From positions 46,097 through 110,096 of the forward strand of contig JAFEFS010000089.1 of NCBI GenBank assembly GCA_018240465.1: DNA of 64,000 nucleotides. Direction: 5' to 3'. Position numbers and translations under genes: made by a program. The notes under the pieces are model-generated. The model was not told where the DNA came from and ran no database searches. It saw only the letters and a list, made by a program, of their open reading frames with translations. Every line of letters starts with the position of its first letter. The stretch's first letter is position 1. Below are positions 1 to 7,854 of the stretch, piece after piece. Source of the stretch: Pseudomonadota bacterium. Its GTDB lineage: Bacteria; Pseudomonadota; Gammaproteobacteria; Xanthomonadales; Rhodanobacteraceae.

Positions 1-1031
1 TCGTTGTTCTCCTTCAGCGGCACCGCGGCCGCGAGCACGACGCTGCTGCCCTGATTGGGCGCCGGATGCCAGGCCGTCGCTGCGACGCCGGACAACGCCT
101 GCCAGATTTCCGGCGAAGACAGGCGCGGCAGGTTGGTCGCGAAGTCCTGCGCGCGCGTCATGTCGGGCGCGATCAGGCTGCGGTAGATCAGGTTCTCGAA
201 CCAGCGCCGCAACGCCGGTGTAGACGATTTCGACGACAGCACCGCAAGCTGGCCCGATTCGGCGACGACCCAGCCTTCGGCGCTGAGCACGCGCACGCGC
301 ATGCCATCCGGCGCGAACTGGGCGAGGTCGGTGGACAGGTCCGGCGAACGCAGCAGCAGCGGCCGCAATTCGATGTGCGCGTTGTTCGGTGCGTCAGCAT
401 CGAACTCGTTGAGCGTGAGCGAGTCGGGCATCTGCGAGCGCGGCAAGCGCAATTCGACGCGATAGCCGTCGGCGTCCTCCTGCCACCAGCCACCGAGCAC
501 CTGCGGCAGCGAATCGCCTGCGCCGTCGAGCACGCGCGCCTGGAACCTTCCCGGCGCCGCGCTCGCGATCAGGTAGCGGCGCAAATCCTCTTCGCGCGCC
601 AGGCTCAGGATCAAATGATCGCGCAACAGCGCATTATCGTCGCCCGCATCCGCGCGCGTGCGCGTCGCATCGCGCACCTGGGCGAGCAGATAGAGCCAGT
701 CGCCGTCGACGCAGAGCAGCAACTTTGCCTTTTGCGCATCGTCGGCCGGGCCGATGTTCTGCGCATACGGCGTGAGCGTCGTCCAGTCGTCGGCGTATCC
801 GTCGACGTGCATGCGGCCCGCGCAAGGATGCACATAGAATGCCTGCCCGGCCGGCGGCAGCGCGGTCTTGAGGGCGGCAAGACTGCGCGCGAGCGCCTTG
901 GCCGACGCCGTCAGCGTCTGTTCCTGACCCTGGCGCAGCAACTCCTCCATCTGACGCACGATCAGCCAACCCGCCAGCGGCAGGGCCAGCGTGGAGAGGG
1001 CGAGGAGGAGGAGCTTGAAGCGGAGGGACAT
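1..1031 (-). CDS. pdsS: Sensor histidine kinase of a proteobacterial dedicated sortase system, N-terminal part
   Basis: Only the first ~343 codons are in the window; the gene runs off the left edge, so the HisKA and ATPase domains are not visible. The protein starts MSLRFKLLLLALS with one membrane segment (about residues 4-24), followed by a large extracytoplasmic region containing a VDGYADDW stretch. The ATG at 1031 lies 57 bp after the stop of a response regulator of the dedicated-sortase (PdsR) type, so the two form an operon. Known for the family: the PdsR/PdsS pair is encoded beside a sortase and its single substrate in some Gammaproteobacteria. The kinase assignment rests on this neighbourhood and on N-terminal architecture, since no catalytic motif can be seen. 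The sortase itself would be expected to the left of position 1. Confidence 0.7.
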   Translation of the reverse strand, partial: MSLRFKLLLLALSTLALPLAGWLIVRQMEELLRQGQEQTLTASAKALARSLAALKTALPPAGQAFYVHPCAGRMHVDGYADDWTTLTPYAQNIGPADDAQKAKLLLCVDGDWLYLLAQVRDATRTRADAGDDNALLRDHLILSLAREEDLRRYLIASAAPGRFQARVLDGAGDSLPQVLGGWWQEDADGYRVELRLPRSQMPDSLTLNEFDADAPNNAHIELRPLLLRSPDLSTDLAQFAPDGMRVRVLSAEGWVVAESGQLAVLSSKSSTPALRRWFENLIYRSLIAPDMTRAQDFATNLPRLSSPEIWQALSGVAATAWHPAPNQGSSVVLAAAVPLKENN

Positions 1032-1088
1032 GCCGGGAGAATTGCACAAGCCAAAGATAAATCGAATACCGGCTCCGCCGGCAGGGCT

Positions 1089-1781
1089 TTATGTCGGCCT
1101 CCACCGATACCCCGCCCCATGCACCGTCTCGATCGAATCGAACGCCGCGTCGAGGGCAAGGAACTTCTTGCGGATGCGCTTGATGTGCGAGGTGATGGTG
1201 GCGTCGTCGACGACGACCTGCGCCTCGCGCATGAGCTGGTCGCGGTTCTTCACATGCCCCGGGAAGCGTACCAGCGTGTGGATCATCCAGAACTCGGTCA
1301 CGGTTAGCGGCACTTCGGCATTGTTCCAGGTCACGCGCATGCGCTCGGCCTCGAGCTTGAGCGGGCCATGCTCGAGCACGGTTTCCTTCGACGCGGGCTT
1401 GTTCAGCGCGTCGATGCGGCGGAACAGCGCGCTGATGCGCGCGGCGAGATGATGCAGGCTGACGTCCTTGGTCAGATAGTCGTCGGCGCCGAGACGCAGG
1501 CCGGAGATCACGTCGAAATCCGAATCGCGCGCGGTCAGGAACAGGATCGGCAGCGTCGGCGATTGCGCGCGCAGTTCGCGGCACAGCTCGAAGCCACCCT
1601 CGGGGTCGTCGCCGAGGCCGACGTCGATGATGACCAGCTCCGGCAGGCGTTGCGCGAACGCGCGGCTCGCGTCGGGCCGCGTAGAATAGCCATGGGTGGT
1701 GTAGCCGAAGCGATTGAGCGCCTCGACGTAGTTGGCGCGGATCGCGGGTTCGTCTTCGACGATGGCGATGTTGCGGCCCAT
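1089..1781 (-). CDS. pdsR: OmpR-type response regulator, dedicated sortase system
   Basis: This 230-residue protein has a receiver domain at residues ~4-120 (acidic pocket EDE at 9-11, phospho-acceptor D53 in IIDVGLGD, K near residue 105) and a C-terminal winged-helix DNA-binding domain ending GAGYRWRPT. The receiver reads GLGDDPEGGFELCREL and FLTARDSDFDVISGLRLGAD, which I recognise as characteristic of the proteobacterial dedicated sortase regulator family. It is first in an operon with the downstream sensor kinase. The role would be transcriptional control of a sortase and its substrate in response to an envelope signal (inference). The exact target genes are outside the window. Confidence 0.85.
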   Translation of the reverse strand: MGRNIAIVEDEPAIRANYVEALNRFGYTTHGYSTRPDASRAFAQRLPELVIIDVGLGDDPEGGFELCRELRAQSPTLPILFLTARDSDFDVISGLRLGADDYLTKDVSLHHLAARISALFRRIDALNKPASKETVLEHGPLKLEAERMRVTWNNAEVPLTVTEFWMIHTLVRFPGHVKNRDQLMREAQVVVDDATITSHIKRIRKKFLALDAAFDSIETVHGAGYRWRPT

Positions 1782-1967
1782 GCGGAAAATCCTGCGAGCT
1801 GAGGTAAGTGCAGCTTACGCAACGCGCCCGGCGCGCGGCAATGGCGGCGGCGCATTTGTCATCGTCGTGCCAGATTTGATCCGCGCGCCGCCCCAACTGG
1901 CGCAGGCTCCGTTCAGTCGCGCAGTGGATCCTGCCACCGTGTCAACGCCCCGCACGGAATCCCCGCC

Positions 1968-2081
1968 ATGAACGCTTCCCGCCCCGAACCGAACCTCGAA
2001 CTGCACCAACCCGAACCGTTCCGCGTCGCTTTTGCCCTGCTTGCGCTCGTGCTCGGCGCGATCGCCGCCCTGCAGATTTGA
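1968..2081 (+). CDS. Possible small single-pass membrane protein (37 aa)
   Basis: An ATG at 1968 opens a 37-codon frame ending TGA at 2079-2081. The N-terminal half is polar (MNASRPEPNLELHQPEP) and the C-terminal half is one hydrophobic segment (VAFALLALVLGAIAALQI) long enough to span a membrane. There is no strong Shine-Dalgarno sequence, and the family is not recognised. It sits alone between the divergent pdsR and purU. The polar-then-hydrophobic layout and the clean stop make a real small protein plausible, but chance cannot be excluded in GC-rich DNA. Confidence 0.35.
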   Translation: MNASRPEPNLELHQPEPFRVAFALLALVLGAIAALQI

Positions 2082-2246
2082 TTGCCCGTGCACCGCGCTG
2101 CCGGACGGCGCCTCCCGTCCGGCGGCGCGGTTTTCTTGGCCTGGTCTTGCGCTCGTCCTTGATCGCGAAAGCCGCAAGGCGGCCATTCTCGGCCGCACTT
2201 TTCAATTTAGAATGCGCAACCCCGCCCGGTTCGCGCGATCCGTCCG

Positions 2247-3098
2247 ATGCGTCACGACTACATCCTCACCCTGTCCTGCCCGGACCGCACCGGCATCGTC
2301 TACCGCGTCAGCGCACTGCTGTTCGAGTCCGCGTGCAACATCCTCGATGCGCAACAGTTCGGCGACGAGGAAACAGAACGCTTTTTCCTGCGCATCCATT
2401 TCGATGTACCCGCCGTGCTCGACATGGCTGCGCTGGAGGGCCGCGTCGCGCAGCTCGCGCAGGAATTCGGCGGCGACTGGCAAATCCACGATGCACGCAA
2501 GCGCGCGCGCCTGCTGCTGCTCGTGAGCAGGCAGGGGCACTGCCTCAACGACCTGCTGTTCCGTGTGCGCAGCGGCCAGTTGCCGGTGGAGATCGCCGCG
2601 GTCGCCTCGAACCACGAGGATTTCGCCGAGCTTGCCGCATCGCATCGCGTGCCGTTCCGCTATCTGCCAGTCAGCAGCGCGACGCGTGACGCGCAAGAGG
2701 CATCCCTCGTCGAACTCGTCGACAAGGAGCGCATCGATCTGGTCGTGCTCGCGCGCTACATGCAGATCCTGTCGCCGAAACTGTGCGCCGCCCTCGCCGG
2801 CCGCGCGATCAACATCCATCACAGTTTCCTGCCGAGCTTCAAGGGCGCCAAGCCCTATCACCAGGCGCACCAGCGCGGGGTGAAGGTGATCGGTGCGACG
2901 GCGCACTACGTTACCGGTGATCTCGACGAAGGCCCGATCATCGAGCAGGAGGTCGCCCGCGTCGACCACGCCGCAACGCCGCGCGACCTCGTGCGCGTGG
3001 GCAGCGACGTCGAATCGCTCGTGCTCGCGCGCGCGGTGCGCTGGCACGTCGAGCACCGCGTGCTGCTCAACGGACATCGCACGGTGGTGTTCCGCTGA
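2247..3098 (+). CDS. purU: Formyltetrahydrofolate deformylase
   Basis: PurU hydrolyses 10-formyltetrahydrofolate to formate and tetrahydrofolate, balancing one-carbon pools and feeding formate to purine synthesis. The 283-residue protein has the expected two parts: an N-terminal ACT regulatory domain (DYILTLSCPDRTGIVYRVS, residues ~4-80) and a C-terminal formyltransferase fold. The catalytic-region motifs are NIHHSFLPSFKGAKPYHQA and the following HYVTGDLDEGPIIEQ segment. Length fits the family (~280). The ATG at 2247 starts directly at the ACT domain. It is monocistronic here; the downstream gene is convergent. Confidence 0.95.
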   Translation: MRHDYILTLSCPDRTGIVYRVSALLFESACNILDAQQFGDEETERFFLRIHFDVPAVLDMAALEGRVAQLAQEFGGDWQIHDARKRARLLLLVSRQGHCLNDLLFRVRSGQLPVEIAAVASNHEDFAELAASHRVPFRYLPVSSATRDAQEASLVELVDKERIDLVVLARYMQILSPKLCAALAGRAINIHHSFLPSFKGAKPYHQAHQRGVKVIGATAHYVTGDLDEGPIIEQEVARVDHAATPRDLVRVGSDVESLVLARAVRWHVEHRVLLNGHRTVVFR

Positions 3099-3130
3099 GC
3101 CACCGCGCCCTTGCATTGGCGGACGCTCAG

Positions 3131-3228
3131 AAAAATCTGCCGCGGATCAAAGCAGATCGGCACGGATCAAGGCGGATGGAGCAATGACTTACGTGCCCTA
3201 TCCGCACTCATGAGCCTCGATCCGTGGC
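3131..3228. repeat. Intergenic repeat, family member A
   Basis: Between the convergent purU and rpe genes lies a series of short related words: GCGGATCAAAGCAGATC, CACGGATCAAGGCGGAT, and in opposite orientation ATCCGCACTCATGAG and GATCCGTGG. The same vocabulary (GCAGATCAAAGCGGATC, then ATCCGCTCTTATCCGTG units) occurs at 14417-14535. The two copies are diverged, intergenic and each partly self-complementary, so this looks like a dispersed lineage-specific repeat. It could also serve as a bidirectional transcription end. Confidence 0.6.
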
Positions 3229-3254
3229 AAGTACCTTGTTTCAAGCGCAGCCGC

Positions 3255-3920
3255 TCAGGCGACCGCGGACAGCATCTTGGTGACTATCTCGCGATAGTCC
3301 CCGTGGCCGAAGATGGCCGAGCCGGCGACAAAGGTGTCGGCACCCGCTTTCGCGATCTCGCCGATGTTGTCGGCCTTGACGCCGCCGTCGATCTCGAGGC
3401 GGATCGCACGACCGCTGCGATCGATGCGTTCGCGTACTTCGCGCAACTTGGCAAGCGCCGACGGAATGAAGCTCTGCCCGCCGAAGCCCGGGTTGACGCT
3501 CATCAACAGGATCAGGTCGATCTTGTCCATCACGTAGTCGAGATACGCCAGCGGCGTGGCCGGGTTGAACACGAGGCCGGCGCTGCAACCCGAGTCGTGG
3601 ATCAGGCCGATCGTGCGGTCGATATGCTCGCTCGCCTCGGGATGGAAACTGATGTTGGTCGCACCGGCCTTGGCGAAATCCGGCACGATGCGGTCGACCG
3701 GCTTGACCATCAGGTGCACATCGATCGGCGCCGTCACGCCATGCTTGCGCAGCGCTTCGCAGACGAGCGGGCCGATGGTCAGATTCGGAACGTAATGGTT
3801 GTCCATCACGTCGAAGTGCACCCATTGCGCACCGGCGGCGAGGACACTGTCGACCTCCTCGCCCAGCCTGGCGAAATTCGCGGACAGAATCGAGGCTGCG
3901 ATGACGGCGGATTGTTTCAT
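3255..3920 (-). CDS. rpe: Ribulose-phosphate 3-epimerase
   Basis: Rpe interconverts ribulose 5-phosphate and xylulose 5-phosphate in the pentose phosphate pathway. The 221-residue TIM-barrel protein begins [20 protein letters not shown]. It carries the metal and phosphate ligands expected of the family: [39 protein letters not shown] and VAGSAIFG. I prefer the ATG at 3920 because it gives the family N-terminus; an in-frame ATG at 3956 would add 12 residues with no family counterpart. It lies 78 bp downstream of djlA on the same strand, with a hairpin between them. Confidence 0.95.
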   Translation of the reverse strand: MKQSAVIAASILSANFARLGEEVDSVLAAGAQWVHFDVMDNHYVPNLTIGPLVCEALRKHGVTAPIDVHLMVKPVDRIVPDFAKAGATNISFHPEASEHIDRTIGLIHDSGCSAGLVFNPATPLAYLDYVMDKIDLILLMSVNPGFGGQSFIPSALAKLREVRERIDRSGRAIRLEIDGGVKADNIGEIAKAGADTFVAGSAIFGHGDYREIVTKMLSAVA

Positions 3921-3965
3921 CGGACGACTCTTGCGGTGAGGCGTGACAGTGTACATGCAAGCCCG

Positions 3966-3989
3966 CCCCCTCTCCCGGCGGGGGAAGGG
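3966..3989. repeat. GC-rich hairpin between djlA and rpe
   Basis: A CCC-rich arm (3968-3976) faces a GGGGGAAGGG arm (3981-3989), making an imperfect stem just past the djlA stop. Similar CCCTCTCCC/GGGGGAAGGG elements are common intergenic repeats in GC-rich Proteobacteria. It may attenuate transcription between djlA and rpe. No T-tract follows on the minus strand. Confidence 0.4.
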
Positions 3990-3998
3990 TGAGCGGGG

Positions 3999-4808
3999 CT
4001 ACGTGCCGCGCGCGCTGCGGATTTGCTCGAAAGCCGCGTTGATGTCGCGCGCGCGCTCCTCGGCGCGGCGCTTCATCTCGTCGGGCACGTCGCCAAGCTT
4101 GTCGGGATGATGCTGGCTCATCAGCTTGCGATAGGCGCGCTTGATCTCGGCATCGCTCGCCGTGCGCTCGACCCCGAGCACGGCGTACGGATCCTTGCTC
4201 CGCGCGGCGCCGGGAGCGGGACCGCGCGCGCGGTCCTGGTGCCGCGCATGGACGTATTCCTCCCAATTGTCCGGCGCGACATAGGCATAGCCCTTCATCA
4301 CCGCAATGCCGATCAGCTGGCGCTCGTCGACGCCGAGGGCGGCACAGAGCTTGCGCACGATGACGAGCTTGGCCGGCGCCAGCGGGCCGTCGGCGCAGAC
4401 GATGTCGAGCAACAGGTCGACCAGGATGAACGACCGGTCGCGTCGCCCGCTCGTCCACGTACGCAGGTGCACGATCGCGTTGGTTGTCGAATATCCCGTC
4501 TGCTTGCCGGCGGTGAACTGGCCGACCGCCACACCGCGCAGCTCGGACGAAAGCTGCAGGCGCGCCATCAGTTGCTCGGTCGCGGCGATCTCGGCCTCGG
4601 ACACGCGCCCGTCCGATTTCGCGATCGCACCCGCAAGGCCGAACAGCGGCGCGACGAACGACAGCGGCGCGGCATCGAGCGTCGCGCCGAAGCTGCCCAT
4701 GCTGCGGTCGAAAATATGCCCGAGCAGGACGCAGATGACGATCGCCGGCGGGTTGTGGAACGCAGCAACCCCGATCGCCAAGCCGATCAGCTTGCCCCAG
4801 ATCTTCAT
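3999..4808 (-). CDS. djlA: Membrane-anchored DnaJ co-chaperone DjlA
   Basis: DjlA is an inner-membrane J-protein that stimulates DnaK ATPase activity and is linked to envelope stress signalling. The 269-residue protein begins [13 protein letters not shown] with one N-terminal membrane segment. A TerB-like acidic helical domain follows ([18 protein letters not shown] ... [14 protein letters not shown]), then a C-terminal J domain ([21 protein letters not shown]). The HPD tripeptide needed for DnaK contact is present in QHHPDKLG. The ATG at 4808 is chosen because an upstream in-frame ATG at 4877 would place a charged extension ahead of the membrane anchor. It is divergent from purC. Confidence 0.93.
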   Translation of the reverse strand: MKIWGKLIGLAIGVAAFHNPPAIVICVLLGHIFDRSMGSFGATLDAAPLSFVAPLFGLAGAIAKSDGRVSEAEIAATEQLMARLQLSSELRGVAVGQFTAGKQTGYSTTNAIVHLRTWTSGRRDRSFILVDLLLDIVCADGPLAPAKLVIVRKLCAALGVDERQLIGIAVMKGYAYVAPDNWEEYVHARHQDRARGPAPGAARSKDPYAVLGVERTASDAEIKRAYRKLMSQHHPDKLGDVPDEMKRRAEERARDINAAFEQIRSARGT

Positions 4809-4971
4809 GCGTGCAACCGCTTGGCACCGCGCGCGGTTACCGGATCGGGGGCGGGAAGAGGCACTGTCATCGATCACTGTGGCATTTTTCGGAGCGCGAA
4901 TTCTAGCCGAACCCCGCGATGCACGACGAATGGACGGTTACAATGCGCACCCCGTTCCGCCCGAGGTCGCC

Positions 4972-5868
4972 GTGCCCACCACGCTTCTGCAGTCCCGCCT
5001 GCCCGGTCTCGACCTGATCCATCGCGGCAAGGTACGCGACGTCTACGCACTGTCCGCGCGCGAACTCCTGATCGTCGCCAGCGACCGCCTTTCGGCGTTC
5101 GACGTGATCCTGCCCGACCCGATTCCGGGCAAGGGCGAGATGCTGTGCCAGATCTCCAACTTCTGGTTCGCCCGCACCGCGCACCTCATGCCGAATCATC
5201 TGACCGGCAAGGACGTGGCCTCGGTGCTGCCCGCGGGAGTCGATGCGGATTTGTATCGCCGGCGCAGCGTGATCGCCAAGCGCCTGAAACCCGTGCCGGT
5301 CGAAGCGATCGCGCGCGGCTACCTGATCGGCTCGGGCTGGAAGGATTACCAGGCCACCGGCGCCCTCTGCGGCATCAAACTTCCGGCCGGCTTGCGCCAG
5401 GCGGAAAAACTGCCTGCACCGATCTTCACTCCGTCGACCAAGGCCGCGATCGGCGGCCACGACGAGAACATCGGCTTCGACCAGGTCGTCGCGACCATAG
5501 GCGGCGACCTCGCCGAGCAGGTACGTGCGGCAACGTTGAAAATCTATGCTTTTGCCGCCGAATACGCCGCTGCGCGGGGCATCCTGATTGCCGACACCAA
5601 ATTCGAATTCGGCACCGACGAGGCCGGCAAGCTCCACGTCATGGACGAAATGCTGACCCCGGATTCCTCGCGCTTCTGGCCCGCCGACGAATACCGCATC
5701 GGCATCAGCCCGCCGAGCTACGACAAGCAGTTCGTGCGCGACTATCTCGAACGGCTTCCCTGGAACAAGACCGCGCCCGGGCCGGACCTGCCGCAATCGG
5801 TGATCGATGGCACCGCGGCAAAATATGCCGAAGCCCTGAAACGCCTCGCGGATATCGAACTGCCTTGA
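4972..5868 (+). CDS. purC: SAICAR synthetase, GTG start
   Basis: PurC joins CAIR and aspartate in purine biosynthesis. The 298-residue protein contains the family motifs [54 protein letters not shown] and [14 protein letters not shown] select GTG at 4972 because the protein then begins [12 protein letters not shown], matching the start I know from xanthomonad PurC, and because GAGG at 4963-4966 lies five bases upstream. The alternative ATG at 4930 adds 14 residues with no counterpart. It is followed by the attenuator-controlled DAHP synthase gene on the same strand. Confidence 0.95.
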   Translation: MPTTLLQSRLPGLDLIHRGKVRDVYALSARELLIVASDRLSAFDVILPDPIPGKGEMLCQISNFWFARTAHLMPNHLTGKDVASVLPAGVDADLYRRRSVIAKRLKPVPVEAIARGYLIGSGWKDYQATGALCGIKLPAGLRQAEKLPAPIFTPSTKAAIGGHDENIGFDQVVATIGGDLAEQVRAATLKIYAFAAEYAAARGILIADTKFEFGTDEAGKLHVMDEMLTPDSSRFWPADEYRIGISPPSYDKQFVRDYLERLPWNKTAPGPDLPQSVIDGTAAKYAEALKRLADIELP

Positions 5869-5918
5869 TTCCGCCACCGTGCTTGCCGTGCGCAAATCCT
5901 TGTGCTATCTCTAGCGCC

Positions 5919-6002
5919 ATGACTTCCCTCCGCCACAGCTACTTTTTTTGGTATTACCGCATTCCCACGCCGGCGGCGGAGGAAGGGGCACGATCGATCT
6001 GA
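5919..6002 (+). CDS. Aromatic leader peptide of the DAHP synthase attenuator
   Basis: A 27-residue open frame begins ATG at 5919 and ends TGA at 6000-6002, and contains the run Y-F-F-W-Y-Y in consecutive codons (5940-5957). All three aromatic amino acids are thus sensed. It lies immediately upstream of a DAHP synthase gene and inside a set of mutually exclusive RNA pairings ending in an intrinsic terminator, as expected of a Trp/Phe-type leader peptide. No obvious Shine-Dalgarno sequence precedes the ATG, which is the weak point; translation may start on a near-leaderless transcript. Confidence 0.85.
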   Translation: MTSLRHSYFFWYYRIPTPAAEEGARSI

Positions 6003-6058
6003 AGATTGCGCAAAACGAACAACCCTCAAACAACCGCCGGCCCATCCGGCGGTTTTTT
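5927..6058 (+). promoter_or_regulatory. Transcription attenuator, aromatic amino-acid responsive
   Basis: Four segments can pair in the classical alternative way. Segment 1, CCTCCGCC (5927-5934), is complementary to GGCGGAGG (5975-5982). Segment 2, GCCGGCGG (5969-5976), is perfectly complementary to CCGCCGGC (6034-6041). Segments 3 and 4, CCGCCGG (6034-6040) and CCGGCGG (6046-6052), form the terminator. A ribosome stalled on the aromatic codons at 5940-5957 masks segment 1 and frees segment 2 to pair with segment 3, preventing termination. A ribosome that reaches the stop codon covers segment 2 and lets the terminator form. The mechanism is inferred from these complementarities. Confidence 0.85.
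6034..6058 (+). terminator. Intrinsic terminator of the attenuator
   Basis: A perfect 7-bp stem, CCGCCGG and CCGGCGG, with a five-base loop CCCAT is followed directly by TTTTTT (6053-6058). It lies between the leader peptide and the DAHP synthase start. Confidence 0.9.
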
Positions 6059-6115
6059 GTTGCCGCCGGGAAACGAAAAATCCCCGACCCGATGACCCTC
6101 CCGAGGACACCCGCC

Positions 6116-7198
6116 ATGACCACCCAACACACCGACGACCTGCGCATTGCCGAACTGCGCGAACTCTCCACGCCCGCCCAGGTGATCGCCGAATTCCCGC
6201 TCGACGACACTGCCGAAGACACCGTGTCCCGATCGCGCGCCGCCGTGCATGCGATCCTCGAGGGCAAGGACGACCGCCTCGTCGTCGTCGTCGGCCCATG
6301 CTCGATCCACGATATCACCGCGGCGCTGGAGTACGCGCGGCGCCTGCGGAAAGAACGCGAGCGCCACGCCGGCGAGCTCGAAATCATCATGCGCGTGTAC
6401 TTCGAGAAGCCGCGCACCACGGTTGGCTGGAAGGGCCTGATCAACGATCCCGAACTCGACGGCAGCTTCCAGATCGACAAGGGTTTGCGCCGTGCCCGTG
6501 GCCTGCTGCGCGACATCAACGCGCTCGGCCTGCCCGCCGGTTGCGAGTTCCTCGACATGATCACGCCGCAATACATCGCCGACCTCGTCGCCTGGGGCGC
6601 GATCGGCGCACGCACGACCGAGAGCCAGGTGCACCGCGAACTCGCCTCGGGCCTGTCCTGCCCGGTCGGGTTCAAGAACGGTACCGACGGCAATGTCAGG
6701 ATCGCGGTCGACGCGGTGTTGTCGGCGGCGAGCCCGCATCATTTCATGGCGGTGACCAAGGAGGGACGCACGGCTATTGCCGCCACGCGCGGCAACCGCG
6801 ACTGCCACGTGATCCTGCGCGGCGGCACGGCGCCGAACTACGACGCCGCAAGCGTGGACGCCGCCTGCGCGGCAATCGCCAAGGCGGGACTCGACGCTCG
6901 CGTGATGATCGACGCCAGCCACGCCAATTCGTCGAAGAATCCCGAGAACCAGCCCAGGGTCGTCGACGACATCGCCGGCCAGATCGAGGCCGGCGAGATG
7001 CGCGTCCTCGGCGCGATGATCGAGAGCCACCTCAGCGCTGGTCGCCAGGATCTCGTCGCAGGCCAGCCACTGCGCTATGGCCAGAGCATCACCGACGGCT
7101 GCATCGACTGGGAGACGACCGTGCGCACGCTCGATCGCCTCGCGCACGCGGTGCGCGCGCGTCGCACGCGCACGCAGGAGGTCAAGTCGGCAGCCTGA
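6116..7198 (+). CDS. aroG: Class I 3-deoxy-7-phosphoheptulonate (DAHP) synthase
   Basis: This enzyme condenses phosphoenolpyruvate and erythrose 4-phosphate, the committed step of the shikimate pathway. The 360-residue protein matches the AroF/G/H class by length and motifs: VVVGPCSIHD (metal-ligand Cys62), MRVYFEKPRTTVGWKGLIND, GARTTESQVHRELASGLSCP, HVILRGG and MIDASHANSSKNP. The ATG at 6116 is preceded by GAGGA at 6103-6107 at good spacing; an in-frame ATG at 6092 is less well placed. Expression appears controlled by the attenuator upstream. Which aromatic amino acid inhibits the enzyme cannot be told here, so the isozyme letter is provisional. Confidence 0.93.
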   Translation: MTTQHTDDLRIAELRELSTPAQVIAEFPLDDTAEDTVSRSRAAVHAILEGKDDRLVVVVGPCSIHDITAALEYARRLRKERERHAGELEIIMRVYFEKPRTTVGWKGLINDPELDGSFQIDKGLRRARGLLRDINALGLPAGCEFLDMITPQYIADLVAWGAIGARTTESQVHRELASGLSCPVGFKNGTDGNVRIAVDAVLSAASPHHFMAVTKEGRTAIAATRGNRDCHVILRGGTAPNYDAASVDAACAAIAKAGLDARVMIDASHANSSKNPENQPRVVDDIAGQIEAGEMRVLGAMIESHLSAGRQDLVAGQPLRYGQSITDGCIDWETTVRTLDRLAHAVRARRTRTQEVKSAA

Positions 7199-7212
7199 GA
7201 TACACTTCGACC

Positions 7213-7716
7213 ATGTCGACGGTGTACTACGACTACATGCATACACCGATCGGCCGCCTCATGCTCGCGGCCGACGGCAGGGGTCTGCGCCACGTCGATT
7301 TCGAGAACGGCAAGTACACCGCAACGATAGGCGAGGACTGGGAACCCGGTGCCGGCGCACTGCACGAGGCGCGTGCGCAACTCAAGGCGTATTTTGCCGG
7401 CAAGCTCACCTGCTTCGACCTGCCGCTCGCACCGCAGGGCACCGATTTCCAGCAGCAGGTGTGGCTCGCCCTGCTCGAAATTCCGTACGGCACGACGACC
7501 AGCTATGGCGAGATCGCGCGCCGGCTCGGCGATGCCCATGCCACGCGCGCGGTCGGCGCGGCGAATGGACGCAATCCGTTGCCGATCATCGTTCCCTGCC
7601 ACCGCGTGATCGGCGCGAACGGCTCTCTCACCGGCTTCGGCGGTGGCCTGCCGATCAAGCGCTGGTTGCTCGAACACGAGCAGCGACACAGCGCGTTCGC
7701 CTTGACGCCAGCCTGA
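7213..7716 (+). CDS. ogt: Methylated-DNA--protein-cysteine methyltransferase
   Basis: Ogt removes alkyl groups from O6-alkylguanine by irreversible transfer to its own cysteine. The 167-residue protein has the N-terminal ribonuclease-like domain and the C-terminal DNA-binding/active-site domain: TDFQQQVWLALLEIPYGTT, GAANGRNPLPIIVPCHRV (acceptor Cys129) and LTGFGGGLPIKRWLLEHE. It starts 14 bp after the DAHP synthase stop and may be cotranscribed with it. No Ada regulatory domain is present. Confidence 0.94.
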   Translation: MSTVYYDYMHTPIGRLMLAADGRGLRHVDFENGKYTATIGEDWEPGAGALHEARAQLKAYFAGKLTCFDLPLAPQGTDFQQQVWLALLEIPYGTTTSYGEIARRLGDAHATRAVGAANGRNPLPIIVPCHRVIGANGSLTGFGGGLPIKRWLLEHEQRHSAFALTPA

Positions 7717-7854
7717 CCGGTACGCTGGTTTTCATCGCTCGCCAGCACCGGAAAACTTCGGCAGCAACCCGCGTACACCACATTGCCTTCGCGTATGGTC
7801 GGGCGCATGATTCACGCCGTTCCTTGCCCATCGGGTTCACTGCCGGAGGCTCGC

